Source: Phenylobacterium sp. (GTDB lineage: Bacteria > Pseudomonadota > Alphaproteobacteria > Caulobacterales > Caulobacteraceae). From it: a DNA stretch of 32,135 nucleotides. The notes under the pieces were generated by a model. The model ran no database searches. It saw nothing but the letters and a program-made list of their open reading frames with translations, and was not told the origin of the DNA. Positions 1-8,268 of the stretch are shown piece by piece. The DNA lies in NCBI GenBank assembly GCA_003136395.1, contig PLEH01000053.1, positions 1-32,135 on the forward strand. The letters are read 5' to 3'. Both the position numbers and the translations under genes were made by a program. Within the stretch, counting starts at the first letter, position 1. Every line of letters starts with the position of its first letter.

Positions 1-136
<136 letters not shown>

Positions 137-194
137 GGCGTCCGCATAACGTGATGCGGCGTCCGGAGCCAGAGGGGCCGCGCCCCGGGCGTGC

Positions 195-1496
195 TCAGCC
201 CTTGCGGAACCGGGCCACGTAGAAGCCGTCCATCCCGCCGTCCATATGCTGCGGCAGGATGCGGAGCGTCCCATCGGGCCGGACGCTGGCCTTGGGCGTC
301 CCGCCCTCGCCCGCGCCGATCGGATCGAGGGACATCTCCGGCGTGCGGCCGAGGAAGGCCGCGACCTGGCCCTCGCCTTCCTCAGGCTCCAGGGAGCAGA
401 CGCAATAGACGAGGCGGCCGCCGGCCTTGGTGCGGCGCGCGGCGGCGTCGAGCAGCTTCGACTGCACGGCGGCCAGGCCCGCCACGTCGCTGGGTTTGGC
501 GGCCCAGAGCACGTCCGGGTGACGGCGGAAGGTCCCCGTCGCCGAGCAGGGCGCGTCCAGCAGCACCGCGTCGAAGGTCCGCCGGTCGTTCCAGATGGCG
601 GCGTCGGAGGTGACGGTCTCGGCGGTGAGACCCGTGCGGGCGAGGTTCTCGGCGACCCGCTTCAGCCGCGCCGGTGCGCGGTCCACGGCGGTCACCTGGG
701 CGCCAGCGGCGGCCAACTGCAGGGTCTTGCCGCCGGGCGCGGCGCACATGTCCAGCGCCGTCTGTCCCGCCCGCACATCCAGCAGCCGCGCGGGGATCGC
801 CGCGGCGGCGTCCTGCACCCACCAGGCGCCCTCGGCGAACTCCGGCCAGGTCGCCAGGTCGCCGCGTTTCGTGGTGCGCAGGCTGCCGCCGGGCAGCACC
901 GTGGCCTCCAGCGCCGTCGCCAGCCCGGCGGCGCGCGCGGCGTCCTTCAGCGACAGGTCGGTGGCCGGCTCCTGGGCGATGGCGGCGGCGATCCCGCGCG
1001 CCGCCTCGGCGCCGAAGGCCGCGCGCCAGCGGGCGTAAAGCCAGCTGGGCGCCATCAGCTCCGGGTCGTCCATCTCCGGCGGCTCGCGGATCAGGCCGCG
1101 CAGCACCGCGTTCACCAGCCCCTTGAACATCGCAAGGCCCTTGTCCTGCGCCACCAGGTCCACCGAGGTGGTGACCGCCGCGTGGGGCGGGGTCTTCAAC
1201 ACAAAGACCTGGGCGACGCCCAGCCGCAGGATCTGCACCACCTTGTCGGGCGGCGCCTTCTTCACCTTGGCCTGCAGGGCGGAGTCGATCGGGCCGAGAT
1301 AGCGCAGCGTCGCCATCACCAGGGCGCGGGCGAAAGCGCGGTCGCGGGCGGGGAGCGCGGCGAGCGCCGGATGGCTCAGCCCCTCGTCCATGCCGGCGCG
1401 CCCGCCGAGCGCGGCGATCAGCAGGTCGAGGGCGGCCGCGCGGGCGGGCAGGCCGACGGCGTCGTTGGGCGTTAGTGTCGGGGGGATATCGGTCAC
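195..1496 (-). CDS. rsmB: RsmB/NOP-family 16S rRNA (cytosine-C5) methyltransferase
   Basis: SAM-dependent methyltransferase predicted to make 5-methylcytosine in 16S rRNA. The N-terminal third ([11 protein letters not shown]...[10 protein letters not shown]...NAVLRGL) is the NusB-like RNA-binding domain found in RsmB. The C-terminal half has the SAM-binding loop [10 protein letters not shown], the [15 protein letters not shown] motif (Cys 329 counted from the longest ORF) and the second cysteine in [15 protein letters not shown] (Cys 379). These are the two cysteines used by RNA m5C methyltransferases. The longest ORF starts with an ATG at 1532, but its first 12 residues look unlike the family. 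A GTG at 1496 ([23 protein letters not shown]) is a plausible start, and I use it with moderate certainty. The gene lies upstream of rpe and is divergent from the DUF1674 gene. Exact position specificity (C967-type) is inferred from domain architecture. Confidence 0.9.
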   Translation of the reverse strand: MTDIPPTLTPNDAVGLPARAAALDLLIAALGGRAGMDEGLSHPALAALPARDRAFARALVMATLRYLGPIDSALQAKVKKAPPDKVVQILRLGVAQVFVLKTPPHAAVTTSVDLVAQDKGLAMFKGLVNAVLRGLIREPPEMDDPELMAPSWLYARWRAAFGAEAARGIAAAIAQEPATDLSLKDAARAAGLATALEATVLPGGSLRTTKRGDLATWPEFAEGAWWVQDAAAAIPARLLDVRAGQTALDMCAAPGGKTLQLAAAGAQVTAVDRAPARLKRVAENLARTGLTAETVTSDAAIWNDRRTFDAVLLDAPCSATGTFRRHPDVLWAAKPSDVAGLAAVQSKLLDAAARRTKAGGRLVYCVCSLEPEEGEGQVAAFLGRTPEMSLDPIGAGEGGTPKASVRPDGTLRILPQHMDGGMDGFYVARFRKG

Positions 1497-1572
1497 GCGG
1501 CGCGGCGTGCCCGCTCCGGCGAGCCAAGGCAAGAGGTTTGCGGACGAGGCTGCGAGGTCCTAGATCAGCGGA

Positions 1573-1830
1573 ATGAACGAAGACACGCCCAATGCGGCGC
1601 CGGACAAGGCGCTGACCCCGGCCGCCCGGCGGGCCCTGGAAGAGGCCGCGCAGCGCCGCGCGGAGATCGAGGCGGCCGCTAATCTACCCCCTCCGGGGGT
1701 AGATCGCGAAGCGAGGGGGGCCGGATTGCCTAGCAATCCAGGGGGCGGCGCCGAGCAGGGCGGCCCCAAGGGCCTCGAGCCCACGCGCTTTGGCGACTGG
1801 GAACGCAAGGGAATCGCCGTCGACTTCTGA
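1573..1830 (+). CDS. DUF1674 protein (SDHAF4-like), with an in-frame palindromic insert
   Basis: Small 85-residue protein. Its C-terminus GGPKGLEPTRFGDWERKGIAVDF is the hallmark of DUF1674, the family of the mitochondrial succinate dehydrogenase assembly factor SDHAF4. The N-terminal part (LTPAARRALEEAAQRRAEIEAA) is a charged, probably helical segment usual for the family. Between these, residues about 37-60 (NLPPPGVDREARGAGLPSN...) do not look like the family and are encoded by three back-to-back perfect hairpins (see the repeat entry at 1681). The reading frame is kept, so the protein is probably still made. A role in flavinylation or assembly of succinate dehydrogenase follows from the family and is not shown here. 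The gene is divergent from rsmB and convergent with pyrF, with repeat D in between. Confidence 0.85.
   Translation: MNEDTPNAAPDKALTPAARRALEEAAQRRAEIEAAANLPPPGVDREARGAGLPSNPGGGAEQGGPKGLEPTRFGDWERKGIAVDF
1681..1745. repeat. Short palindromic repeat inserted in frame in the DUF1674 gene
   Basis: Three perfect hairpins follow one another, each with a 3-base loop: TCTACCCCC/GGGGGTAGA (1683-1691 with 1695-1703), TCGC/GCGA (1704-1707 with 1711-1714) and GGATTGC/GCAATCC (1723-1729 with 1733-1739). The central gcgaagcgag also occurs in the intergenic element at 26129, with close variants in those at 8047 and 24261. This suggests a shortened relative of that family. It interrupts an otherwise conserved small protein without breaking the frame. 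Outer limits are approximate. Confidence 0.75.
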
Positions 1831-1833
1831 TTT

Positions 1834-2008
1834 CCTCTAGATGCTCCCCCGCATGGGGAGCTGTCAGCGAAGACTGACTGAGGGGGTTTCCTTTCCGGCG
1901 CGCGGGATGTCCGGCTGTCGCGGACTCAGAGGCGGAAACCCCTTCAGTCTCGCGGCTTCGCCGCGATCCACCTCCCCCTCACCGCGCTCCGCGCTTTGGG
2001 GGAGGATT
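1834..2008. repeat. Intergenic palindromic element D between DUF1674 and pyrF
   Basis: About 175 bp between two convergent genes. Each end carries a G/C hairpin (CTCCCC/GGGGAG at 1844-1860, and CCTCCCCC/GGGGGAGG at 1971-2005). The two halves are roughly inverted copies: the left ends in actgagggggtttc (around 1890) and the right begins gaaaccccttcagtct (around 1935). The architecture is like that of the elements at 8047, 24261, 26129 and 16254, but the sequence is more diverged. It fills the gap completely: it begins 3 bases after the DUF1674 stop and ends 5 bases before the pyrF stop. A role as bidirectional transcription terminator is an inference. Confidence 0.75.
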
Positions 2009-2013
2009 TGGAA

Positions 2014-2736
2014 TTACCCCGCCTGCGCCATTTCCGCCGCCACCCGCAGGGCCGCGGCGTGCGGATCGTTGGCCGCGGTGATCGGCCGGCCGCAGACGAT
2101 GTGCGAGGCGCCGGCTTTCAGCGCATCGAGCGGGGTCGCCGCGCGCGCCTGATCGTTCTTGGCCGACCAGTCCGGGCGGACTCCGGGGGTGACGACCAGG
2201 AAGTCCCGGCCGCCCAGCGCGCGGGCGAGCGCCGCCTCGTGCGGGCTCGCCACCACCCCGTCGCAGCCGGCGGCGATCGCCTGGTGGATGCGCCGCTCGA
2301 CCAGCGCGCGGGCCGTTTCCGCATAGCCCATCTCCTTCAGGTCTTCATCGGTGAGGCTGGTCAGCACCGTGACGCCCAGGATCTTCAGCGAGGACGACCC
2401 GCGCCCGCGCACGGCGGCGGCCATCACCTGCGGCTCGGCGTGGACGGTGATGAAGTCGCAGCCGGCCTGGGAGATCGCCGCTGCGGCCCGCTGCACGGTG
2501 GTCGGGATGTCGTGCAGCTTCCAGTCCAGGAACACCTGCTTGCCCTGAGCCTTCAGCTCGCGGGCCAGCGCCATGCCGTCGGTGGCGAAGAGCTCCAGGC
2601 CCACCTTGTAGAAGCTGACCGCGTCGCCGAGGCTGGCGACCACCGAGCGGGCCTCGTCGGCGGTCGGGAAGTCCAGCGGCACGATCAGGCGTTTATCCGC
2701 CTTGATTGTGGGTTGTAGGACCGCGGCTTCGGCCAT
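2014..2736 (-). CDS. pyrF: Orotidine-5'-phosphate decarboxylase
   Basis: Catalyses the last step of UMP synthesis, decarboxylating orotidine-5'-phosphate; cytoplasmic TIM barrel. The signature D-x-K-x-x-D is seen as LDWKLHDIPTT (Asp 71, Lys 73 and Asp 76 from the chosen start). The protein begins with the typical RLIVPLDFPTADEA strand. The phosphate-binding end VTPGVRPDW and the C-terminal IVCGRPITAANDPHAAA are also present. The ORF track starts at 2766; I prefer the ATG at 2736 (MAEAAVLQPTIKADKRLIVPLD), giving 240 residues, close to the usual length. A still shorter start is possible. It is divergent from marC and convergent with the DUF1674 gene, with a palindromic repeat in the gap. No other pyrimidine genes lie next to it. 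Confidence 0.95.
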   Translation of the reverse strand: MAEAAVLQPTIKADKRLIVPLDFPTADEARSVVASLGDAVSFYKVGLELFATDGMALARELKAQGKQVFLDWKLHDIPTTVQRAAAAISQAGCDFITVHAEPQVMAAAVRGRGSSSLKILGVTVLTSLTDEDLKEMGYAETARALVERRIHQAIAAGCDGVVASPHEAALARALGGRDFLVVTPGVRPDWSAKNDQARAATPLDALKAGASHIVCGRPITAANDPHAAALRVAAEMAQAG

Positions 2737-2810
2737 GGCGAAGACTCCGGGCAGGAGATCGCGCAAGCCGGGGGTTCGGCTGGCGCAGCGATTTGGGCTA
2801 AGACCCGTGG

Positions 2811-3497
2811 ATGATCCATTGGGACTTCGCGGTCAACTTCTTCGTGGCGCTGTTCGCCCTGCTCGATCCGATCGGGAACGTGCCGGTCTTCGCCGCCTCG
2901 ACCGTGGGCGCCAGCGGCCGCGAGCGTGCGCAGATCGCTTTCGTGATCTCGCTGTTCGTCATGGGCTTCCTGACCTTCTTCTATTTTTCGGGCCTCAGCC
3001 TGCTCACCTTCTTCGGCATCTCCCTGCCGGCCTTCCGCATCGCCGGCGGGGTGATCCTCTTCGTGCTGGGCCTGAAGATGATCGGTGACGACTTCACCGC
3101 GGGCTTCGCCGACGCCGCGGAAGCCAAGGCCGATGACAAGCGCACCTATGTGCGCCGGCGCGTCGAGCAGATGATCGTGCCCTTCGCCATGCCGCTCCTG
3201 ATCGGACCGGGCGCGATCTCGACGGTGATCATCTACGCCAGCCAGGCCAAGGAATATGGCCTGCCGGGCGCAGCGCTGGGGATCGGCGCCATCGCCGCGG
3301 TGTCGGTGGCCACGCTCGCGTCCTTCCTGGCCACGCCGCTGATCGGCAAGCTCCTGGGCAAGATCGGGCTGTCGATCATCGTGCGCGTGCTTGGACTGAT
3401 CCTCTGCGCCATGGCGGTGCAGTTCCTGCTGGCCGGCATCGCCGATTCCACCCACGGCATCATCCGCCCGGAGGCGGCGTGGCCGTACGCGAAGTAG
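2811..3497 (+). CDS. MarC-family integral membrane protein
   Basis: 228 residues, very hydrophobic, with about six predicted membrane spans. The first span (FFVALFALLDPIGNVPVFAA) contains the DPIGN motif typical of MarC/UPF0056 proteins. Further family features are the FFGISLPAFRIAGGVILFVLGLKMI block and the MPLLIGPGAISTVI motif before the fourth span. The function of MarC proteins is unsettled; early links to multiple antibiotic resistance in E. coli were not supported later, so no transport substrate is assigned. Its stop codon (TAG, 3495-3497) directly abuts the stop of the convergent SDR gene (3498-3500), with no bases between. The start at 2811 fits the usual N-terminus. Confidence 0.9.
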   Translation: MIHWDFAVNFFVALFALLDPIGNVPVFAASTVGASGRERAQIAFVISLFVMGFLTFFYFSGLSLLTFFGISLPAFRIAGGVILFVLGLKMIGDDFTAGFADAAEAKADDKRTYVRRRVEQMIVPFAMPLLIGPGAISTVIIYASQAKEYGLPGAALGIGAIAAVSVATLASFLATPLIGKLLGKIGLSIIVRVLGLILCAMAVQFLLAGIADSTHGIIRPEAAWPYAK

Positions 3498-4298
3498 CTA
3501 GAGCTTCCGGAACCGCGAACTCTGCGAGGCCATCAGCGCCAGCGCCCAGTCGTCGGGGATCAGCTTGGAAGCCGCGGCGATCGCCTTGTTGGGCGCGCCG
3601 GGGACGCAGATCGGGCGATTGGCCTCCACAGCCTCGTAGCCGGCTGCGGCCACCTCGTCGGCGCCCAGCCACAGCCACGGCGGGGTCGACTGGGTGATCT
3701 GGGCCCGCGTGCCGGCCACGTCGTGGAACTCCGAATAGGTGAGGCCCGGGCAAAGCGCGCTCACATGCACCCCTTGCCCCTCGGTCTCCAGGTGCAGGCT
3801 TTGGGAGAACCGCACCAGGAAGGCCTTCACCGCCCCATAGAGCGTGTGGCCCGCGGCGCCCGGGATCAGGCCCGCCAGCGAGGCGACGTTGACGATGCGC
3901 CCGAACCTGCGGTGGATCATCCCCGGCAGCACCCGGTGCGCCAGCTCGGCCGGGGCGGTCATCATTACCTGGATCACGGCGCGCTGGTCCTCCCAGCGGG
4001 TGTCGGCATAGGCGCCGGGCAAGCCGTAACCGGCGTTGTTGACCAGGGCGTCGACGGTGCGGCCATGGGCGGTCAGGAAGTCGAGGATCTGGCCCGGCGC
4101 CTCCGGCTCGGCGAGGTCGGCGGTGATCGTCAGGGCCTCGACCCCGTAGCGGAGCGAGATCTCCTCGGCGAGCTTGTCCAGCCGGTCGGCGCGCCGGGCC
4201 GTGAGCGCCACGTCGTAGCCATGGCTCGCCAGGATGCGGGCGAAGGACGCCCCGATGCCGGCCGAGGCGCCGGTCACCAGCGCCAGTCTGCGATCCAT
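3498..4298 (-). CDS. Short-chain dehydrogenase/reductase (SDR) family oxidoreductase
   Basis: 266-residue classical SDR with an NAD(P)-binding Rossmann fold. Visible motifs are TGASAGIG (residues 9-16), the NNAG motif (87-90), the catalytic Ser 140 (NVASLAG) and the YxxxK pair Tyr 154/Lys 158 (YGAVK). The basic residues in TARRADRL after the second strand suggest a preference for NADP(H). The protein resembles the DltE/YqjQ-like group that NCBI labels only as SDR family oxidoreductase; the substrate cannot be read from sequence. It is convergent with marC (stop codons adjacent) and divergent from kup across a 215-base gap. Confidence 0.92.
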   Translation of the reverse strand: MDRRLALVTGASAGIGASFARILASHGYDVALTARRADRLDKLAEEISLRYGVEALTITADLAEPEAPGQILDFLTAHGRTVDALVNNAGYGLPGAYADTRWEDQRAVIQVMMTAPAELAHRVLPGMIHRRFGRIVNVASLAGLIPGAAGHTLYGAVKAFLVRFSQSLHLETEGQGVHVSALCPGLTYSEFHDVAGTRAQITQSTPPWLWLGADEVAAAGYEAVEANRPICVPGAPNKAIAAASKLIPDDWALALMASQSSRFRKL

Positions 4299-4481
4299 GT
4301 CCGTCTCCGACTCCGTAGGCGGGAAACTAGGGCCCAGGCGCGGTCATTCAAGGAAAAGCGTGACCAGAGCTCCAACCCCGGAGTCGTCTCCCCAGTCGCC
4401 TCTGGGGCGGCACGCCATTGAACGGGGTCTGGAATGGGTGTATCGCGCCCGCCGCAAGACGGCATGGGGCCGCCCAAAAAA

Positions 4482-4502
4482 GGGGACGCTGTTCCCGTCC
4501 CC
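4482..4502 (+). promoter_or_regulatory. Hairpin just upstream of the kup ribosome binding site
   Basis: GGGGACG (4482-4488), a 7-base loop, and CGTCCCC (4496-4502) form a perfect 7-bp stem preceded by AAAAAA. The kup ribosome binding site GGAG (4503-4506) begins at the very next base, 7 bases before the ATG at 4514. A stem flush against the Shine-Dalgarno could affect translation initiation. It could also be a leftover repeat, since GGGGAC-type palindromes are common in bacterial intergenic DNA. The rest of the 4299-4513 gap shows no gene. Confidence 0.4.
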
Positions 4503-4513
4503 GGAGAATTTGG

Positions 4514-6427
4514 ATGGCTGATACGGCCGGCGGCGCCCCGGAGGCGTCCGAGGAGTCGCATCGCTCCCACAAGCAGGGACTCTGGGCGCTCGCCCTCAGT
4601 TCCCTGGGTGTCGTGTTCGGCGATATCGGGACCAGTCCGCTCTATGCGATGAGCGCGGCGCTGAGCCATATCCGCGGCGGCGTCAGCCAGATGGCGGTCC
4701 TGGGGATCGTCTCGCTCATATTCTGGGCGCTGATCATCGTGGTGACGATCAAGTACGTCGTCTTCGTGATGCGGGCCGACAACAAGGGCGAGGGCGGCAC
4801 CCTGGCGCTGATGGCGCTCGCCCAGCGCGCGCTCGGCCGGCGCTCGACCTTCGTGTTCCTGCTGGGGATCTGCGGCGCGGCCCTGTTCTATGGCGATGGC
4901 CTGATCACGCCGGCCGTGTCGGTTCTGTCGGCGGTCGAGCTGTTACGGGACGCCCCGTCGGTCGGTCACTTCTTCAGGCCCATCGTGCTGCCCCTGGCCG
5001 GCGCGATCCTTGTCGGCCTCTTCCTGGTCCAGTCGCGCGGAACGGCCAGCGTCGGCCGCTTCTTCGGGCCGATCATGGTCGTATGGTTCCTCGTGCTGGC
5101 GGTCCTGGGCCTGGCGCACATCGTCCAGGCGCCGATCATCCTGAAGGCGCTGAATCCGTATTTCGGGGTCCACCTGCTGTTCAGCAACGGCCTGCTCGGG
5201 TTCATCATCCTTGGCAGCGTGTTCCTGGCCGTCACCGGCGCCGAGGCGCTCTACGCCGACATGGGACATTTCGGGAAGCAGCCGATCCGCCTGGCCTGGC
5301 TGACCATGGCCCTGCCATGCCTCGCGCTCCAGTATTTCGGCCAGGGCGCGCTCGTCCTGACCGACCCCTCGGCCGCCAAGGACCCGTTCTTCTCCATCAT
5401 TCCGCACTTCGCCTACTGGCCCGTCCTGGTCCTGGCGATCGTCGCGACGGTGATCGCGAGCCAGGCCGTCATCACCGGCGCCTATTCGGTCACGCAGCAG
5501 GCGGTGCAGCTGGGGCTCTTGCCGCGGATCGATATTCGCCGGACCAGCGAAACCGTCGCGGGCCAGATCTTCGTCCCGTCCGTGAACCGGATGCTGATGG
5601 TGGGCGTGCTGGTGCTGCTGGTGCTGTTCCAGACCTCCGCCAACATGGCCTCGGCCTACGGCATCGCCGTGACCGGCACCATGGTGATCACGGTGTTGCT
5701 GGAGTTCATCGTCGCGCGCCGGCTCTGGAAGTGGAGTCTCGCAGGCGCGCTCGCCTTCGCGATCCCGCTTCTGCTGATCGACCTCAGTTTCCTGGGCGCC
5801 AACCTGGTGAAGGTGCTGGATGGCGGCTGGTTCCCGCTGTCATTCGGCGCGGGTATCGTGCTGATCATGTGGACCTGGACCCGTGGCGCCCAGATCCTGA
5901 CCGAGAAGACCCGGCGCGACAGCATCCCCCTGGTGGAACTCTCCGAAATCCTCGCGAACAGGTCGATGCACCGGGTGCCCGGGGCGGCGATCTTCCTGAC
6001 GTCGGACGCTTCGATGTCGCCGGTGGCCCTGATGCACAACCTCAAGCACAACAAGGTGCTGCACGAGAAGAACATCGTCATCACCATCGAGACCGCCGAG
6101 ACGCCGCGGGTCAGCGACGACAACCGCGTGCGCATCGAGCCGGTCAACGACGACTTCAAGAAGGTGATCGTCACCTACGGCTTCATGGAGAGCCCGAACC
6201 TGCCCAAGGCGCTGGGCCTGTGCCGCAAGCTCGGCCTGAAGTTCGACATCATGGCGACCAGCTTCTTCCTCGGCCGCCGCTCGGTCGTCCCGTCCGCGCA
6301 GAGCGGCATGCCGCTGTGGCAGGACAAGCTGTTCATCTTCCTGATGAAGAACGCCGCCAACCCCACCGATTTCTACAAGATCCCCCCGGGGCGGGTTGTG
6401 GAGCTGGGCACGCAGGTTACGATCTAG
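4514..6427 (+). CDS. kup: Kup-family low-affinity potassium transporter
   Basis: Proton-coupled K+ uptake protein of the inner membrane. From the ATG at 4514 (MADTAGGAPEASEES) it is 637 residues, close to the family's usual length of about 620-630. The ORF track start 32 codons upstream has an arginine/cysteine-rich leader unlike the family, whereas 4514 is preceded by GGAG at 7-base spacing. Family motifs are LSSLGVVFGDIGTSPLYA in the first span, GEGGTLALMALA after the second and YGDGLITPAVSVLSA in the third. About twelve spans are followed by a soluble C-terminal domain (from about residue 460, HRVPGAAIFLTSD onwards). A hairpin lies directly upstream of the ribosome binding site. The following small membrane protein starts three bases after the kup stop and is probably co-transcribed. 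Confidence 0.96.
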   Translation: MADTAGGAPEASEESHRSHKQGLWALALSSLGVVFGDIGTSPLYAMSAALSHIRGGVSQMAVLGIVSLIFWALIIVVTIKYVVFVMRADNKGEGGTLALMALAQRALGRRSTFVFLLGICGAALFYGDGLITPAVSVLSAVELLRDAPSVGHFFRPIVLPLAGAILVGLFLVQSRGTASVGRFFGPIMVVWFLVLAVLGLAHIVQAPIILKALNPYFGVHLLFSNGLLGFIILGSVFLAVTGAEALYADMGHFGKQPIRLAWLTMALPCLALQYFGQGALVLTDPSAAKDPFFSIIPHFAYWPVLVLAIVATVIASQAVITGAYSVTQQAVQLGLLPRIDIRRTSETVAGQIFVPSVNRMLMVGVLVLLVLFQTSANMASAYGIAVTGTMVITVLLEFIVARRLWKWSLAGALAFAIPLLLIDLSFLGANLVKVLDGGWFPLSFGAGIVLIMWTWTRGAQILTEKTRRDSIPLVELSEILANRSMHRVPGAAIFLTSDASMSPVALMHNLKHNKVLHEKNIVITIETAETPRVSDDNRVRIEPVNDDFKKVIVTYGFMESPNLPKALGLCRKLGLKFDIMATSFFLGRRSVVPSAQSGMPLWQDKLFIFLMKNAANPTDFYKIPPGRVVELGTQVTI

Positions 6428-6430
6428 GGC

Positions 6431-6742
6431 ATGGCCGTCCTCAGTTACGCCGGCGACGCGCTCTGGGTCATTGCGCTGACCATCATGTTCTCGGCGTCCC
6501 GCAGCGCCTCGGGCGAGACCGCGGGGCGCGAGAAGCTAGTCTTCCTCGGCGGCCAGGCGCCGCGGGCGATCGCGCTGTGGATGCTGCCCACGGCAAGTTT
6601 CGCGGTGAGCCTTTGGCTGGTCTTGCGCGCCCGCGAGGCCGAGGGCGACATGGCCGTGATCGTCTTCGGGGTCCGCGCGACGCTCGCCGCGCTCCTGGCC
6701 CTTCTGCACCTGCGATGGCTCAGCCAGGCGCTTAGGCCTTGA
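6431..6742 (+). CDS. Small hypothetical membrane protein downstream of kup
   Basis: 103 residues with about three hydrophobic segments ([49 protein letters not shown]). A short charged stretch separates the first two ([13 protein letters not shown]). It starts three bases after the kup stop, so it is almost certainly translated from the kup mRNA. I do not recognise a named family. The tight spacing suggests an accessory role in the membrane near Kup or simple co-transcription; there is no further evidence. Confidence 0.7.
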   Translation: MAVLSYAGDALWVIALTIMFSASRSASGETAGREKLVFLGGQAPRAIALWMLPTASFAVSLWLVLRAREAEGDMAVIVFGVRATLAALLALLHLRWLSQALRP

Positions 6743-6812
6743 ATGTGGGCCGCGTTCGCCCTTAAAGGCGCGCGACCCTTCCTTCCCTCTCTCGTCAGGA
6801 CGCCGCTGCCCC

Positions 6813-8042
6813 ATGGCTGCCAAGCCCATCAAGAAAGTCGTGCTCGCCTATTCCGGCGGCCTCGACACCTCGATCATCCTGAAGTGGCTGCAGACCGAGT
6901 ATGGCGCCGAGGTGATCACCTTCACCGCCGACCTCGGCCAGGGCGAGGAGATCGAGCCTGCGCGCGCCAAGGCGCTGGCCGCCGGCGTAAAGCCGGAGAA
7001 CATCTTCATCGAGGATGTGCGCGAGGAGTTCGTCCGCGACTTCGTCTTCCCGATGTTCCGGGCCAACACCGTCTATGAGGGCCAGTACCTGCTCGGCACC
7101 TCGATCGCCCGGCCGCTGATCGCCAAGCGCCAGATCGAGATCGCCCGGATGCTGGGCGCCGACGCCGTCAGCCACGGCTCGACCGGCAAGGGCAACGACC
7201 AGGTCCGCTACGAGGTGGCCTATTACGCGTTGGAGCCCGACATCCAGGTGATCGCCCCCTGGAGGGAATGGGACTTCAAGTCCCGCGAGGCCCTGCTGGA
7301 CTTCGCCGAGAAACACCAGATCCAGATCACCAAGGACAAGCGCGGCGAAGCGCCCTTCAGCGTAGACGCCAACCTTCTGCACTCCTCCTCCGAGGGCAAG
7401 GTGCTGGAGGACCCGGCCGTCGAGGCCCCGGAATTTGTCCACATGCGCACGATCTCGCCCGAAGACGCCCCGGACAAGGCCACGGTCTTCACGCTCGACT
7501 TCGAGAAGGGCGATCCCGTCGCCATCGACGGCGTGAGGATGTCGCCGGCGACCCTGCTCACCCGGCTGAACGAACTCGGCCACGACAATGGCGTCGGCCG
7601 GCTCGACCTGGTGGAGAACCGCTACGTCGGCATGAAGTCCCGCGGCGTCTACGAGACGCCGGGCGGCACGATCCTGCTCGCCGCCCACCGGGGCATCGAG
7701 TCGATCACGCTGGACCGCGGGTCCATGCACCTGAAGGACGAACTGATGCCGCGCTATGCGGAGCTGATCTACAACGGCTTCTGGTTCACCCCGGAGCGGG
7801 AGATGCTGCAGGCGGCCATCGACCTGAGCCAGGCCATGGTCGCCGGCCAGGTGCGGGTGAAGCTCTACAAGGGCAATGTCACCATCACCGGCCGCACCAG
7901 CCCCTATTCGCTGTACGACCAGGACCTGGTCACCTTCGAAGAGGGCAAGGTCGCCTACGACCACCGCGACGCCACCGGCTTCATCAAGCTGAATGCGCTG
8001 CGCCTGCGGGTCCTGGCCAAGCGTGACAAGCGGGTTAAGTGA
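6813..8042 (+). CDS. argG: Argininosuccinate synthase
   Basis: Joins citrulline and aspartate using ATP in the penultimate step of arginine biosynthesis; cytoplasmic. 409 residues, the normal length. The PP-loop ATP-binding motif SGGLDTS is at residues 14-20. The second signature [13 protein letters not shown] and the substrate-binding [13 protein letters not shown] block are both intact. The C-terminal region [19 protein letters not shown] is typical of the type found in most proteobacteria. No other arginine genes are adjacent. The stop codon is followed within a few bases by palindromic element A. Confidence 0.98.
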   Translation: MAAKPIKKVVLAYSGGLDTSIILKWLQTEYGAEVITFTADLGQGEEIEPARAKALAAGVKPENIFIEDVREEFVRDFVFPMFRANTVYEGQYLLGTSIARPLIAKRQIEIARMLGADAVSHGSTGKGNDQVRYEVAYYALEPDIQVIAPWREWDFKSREALLDFAEKHQIQITKDKRGEAPFSVDANLLHSSSEGKVLEDPAVEAPEFVHMRTISPEDAPDKATVFTLDFEKGDPVAIDGVRMSPATLLTRLNELGHDNGVGRLDLVENRYVGMKSRGVYETPGGTILLAAHRGIESITLDRGSMHLKDELMPRYAELIYNGFWFTPEREMLQAAIDLSQAMVAGQVRVKLYKGNVTITGRTSPYSLYDQDLVTFEEGKVAYDHRDATGFIKLNALRLRVLAKRDKRVK

Positions 8043-8046
8043 TTCA

Positions 8047-8184
8047 TCCCTCCCCGTGCCGGGGAGGGTGGCGAGCGCAGCGAGACGGGTGGGGAGGTGT
8101 GGGCCAGTGCGCCGAGTCCGCGCTTGAACGCGACTCCCCCACCCTGACGGCTCCGCCGTCTGTCCCTCCCCTAAAGAGGAGGGA
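8047..8184. repeat. Intergenic palindromic element A (family A/B/C)
   Basis: About 138 bp. The left end is the hairpin CCCTCCCC-GTGC-CGGGGAGGG and the right end is a weaker CCTCCCC/GAGGAGGG hairpin. The left half (ggggagggtggcgagcgcagcgagacgggtgggga) matches the reverse complement of the right half imperfectly, so the whole element is an imperfect palindrome. It is clearly the same sequence family as the elements at 24261 and 26129; the middle cgcttgaacgcgactcccccaccctga is identical in A and B. It lies between argG and the MAPEG gene. No protein is encoded. Confidence 0.85.
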
Positions 8185-8268
8185 TCAGCGGTTCCCGCCG
8201 AACCCCGATTTGTGCGAAGCTTAGCCCCAAGGCGAAGCTTCGTTCGCCATCTTTTCGGGGGGAATCAC

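Noticed and set aside
246-1475. 409-residue plus-strand ORF opposite rsmB
   Set aside because: Arg/Gly/His-rich shadow translation caused by high GC; the minus strand encodes a clear methyltransferase.
6795-7964. 389-residue minus-strand ORF opposite argG
   Set aside because: Composition typical of an antisense shadow, with no motif; argG is intact on the other strand.
8047-8184. CRISPR array or riboswitch in the intergenic repeat regions
   Set aside because: The repeats are single inverted units without regular direct repeats and spacers, and they follow genes rather than precede them in most cases.
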